DNA from: Polyodon spathula
Lineage: Eukaryota > Chordata > Actinopteri > Acipenseriformes > Polyodontidae
Assembly: GCF_017654505.1 (NCBI RefSeq)
Contig: NC_054534.1
Span: 20,781,752 to 20,845,751, forward strand
Direction of reading: 5' to 3'
DNA: 64,000 bases
How positions within the stretch are numbered: the stretch's first letter is position 1; every line of letters begins with the position of its first letter. Positions 63,146 through 64,000 of the stretch are shown one piece after another. Both the position numbers and the translations under genes were made by a program. The notes under the pieces are model-generated. The model was given only the letters and a program-made list of their open reading frames with translations. It searched no databases and was not told where the DNA came from.

Positions 63146-63540
63146 ATACATCAAATACATGGACGCCTCGTGGCGTTGTGCAGCACGAGATGAAGTAGAG
63201 TGCCTCCAACCCCTGAGAAGTCTGTAAATTCGATGTACACTGACACCCTGAAGGGCAGCCTCGTGCCCGCCCCTTATTTGCCAAGGACAGTGCAGCGGTT
63301 AATGGATGTCTTTTTGGATTTCACTGGAAAAACCAAACAAACCAGTTCCATATTCCAATGGAGGGAGAGCAGAGGAACAAAATGATTGGTAATCTTGTCT
63401 TTCTAACTTGAACAGAGGCTGAGATAATGAGCAATTCAGATGTAAGGGAGGTGCCTCACACTGCTGCCCCGGGAAGTGTTGCCTGTCTCGGGCAAGCCTC
63501 TCCCGAGGACTCTGCGGTGGCTGTCAACATTCTTTTTTTG
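63146..63540. other. GC-richer segment of unknown nature
   Basis: Stands out from its AT-rich surroundings. An open frame at 63200-63385 (MPPTPEKSVNSMYTDTLKGS start) and a second open stretch at about 63417-63570 are present, but neither is bounded by clear splice sites or recognisable. It may be a repeat ending in the T-run near 63533. Confidence 0.3.
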
Positions 63541-64000
63541 CCAGAGTATGTATTTATTTTTTCGTGAGAACGAAAGAACCTCATGAAAGTAGATACCCAT
63601 CATGACAAAAGAAATTACATTCTAAATTCCTATTTTCACCAGAACAGCTCCTTTTTATCGTGAGAACAATTCCTTTTTCGTTGGAAGAGTGGCAAAAAAG
63701 ATTTAAAAAGATAAAATAAGCACGTTTCCCACTCACAAAATAAAAAACACAATGTTACAGTCAATCTTATGGAGTCCCAAGTATATACAGACATGTCGTG
63801 GTTTACAAAAAGATATATGATTTACATATGTGATTTTAAACTGAAAAAAAAAGTCCACCTCACGAACACAAATTTTTTTCTGATGAAAGCAGATTAGACC
63901 CTTGTGAAAAAGGATTTTTTGCTGTGATGCCAGTTCCTGTTTTGAGATCAACAATCTAAATTGCAAGCGCTGTACTGAGCATGCTCAGAGCCAACATGTA

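Overview
The window is vertebrate nuclear DNA. It is AT-rich, with small exons in long introns, many (AT)n, (CA)n and (AAT)n arrays, several decayed Tc1/mariner transposons, a tRNA-type SINE, an L1-like LINE fragment and a probable solo LTR. The abundance of Tc1 elements and the gene order suggest a ray-finned fish. A non-teleost such as a sturgeon, paddlefish, gar or bowfin is my guess, not something the sequence proves. No prokaryotic features are present.

Layout, all genes on the + strand. (1) 946-18338: a chain of 15 small exon candidates joins in one consistent reading frame (558 codons plus stop). It encodes a Ser/Gln-rich protein with a likely helical, coiled-coil middle that I do not recognise. 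The chain includes a 14-nt microexon. The gene probably begins upstream of the window. (2) 20519-42043: complete sorting nexin 2 (SNX2), 15 coding exons, 519 residues, with acidic DLF motifs, a PX domain and a C-terminal BAR domain. Two consecutive introns (12 and 13) start with GC rather than GT. (3) 45497-45565: first coding exon of SNX24, a PX-only sorting nexin. The remaining 18 kb is its first intron, and later exons lie outside the window.

The tandem SNX2-SNX24 order matches the vertebrate 5q23-type block, and the paralogous block carries SNX1-SNX22. Both SNX genes act on endosomal membranes through phosphoinositide-binding PX domains. Both promoters carry the same 8-bp M-box (TCATGTGA or its complement), the kind of site bound by the MiT/TFE lysosome-biogenesis factors. 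This suggests, but does not prove, shared regulation.

Repeats fill most of the rest. A solo LTR (6767-7250), a SINE (14055-14400), Tc1 fragments (14955-15540, 22593-23577, 26806-27440, 62768-63040), an L1 3' fragment (18600-19310, minus strand), an unclassified 850-bp TIR element (25007-25857), a pogo/Tigger-like 995-bp element (54954-55948), a hAT-type foldback element (49058-49229) and a diverged duplicated repeat (49852-51100) are the main ones. Several Tc1 ends sit directly against (TA)n arrays.
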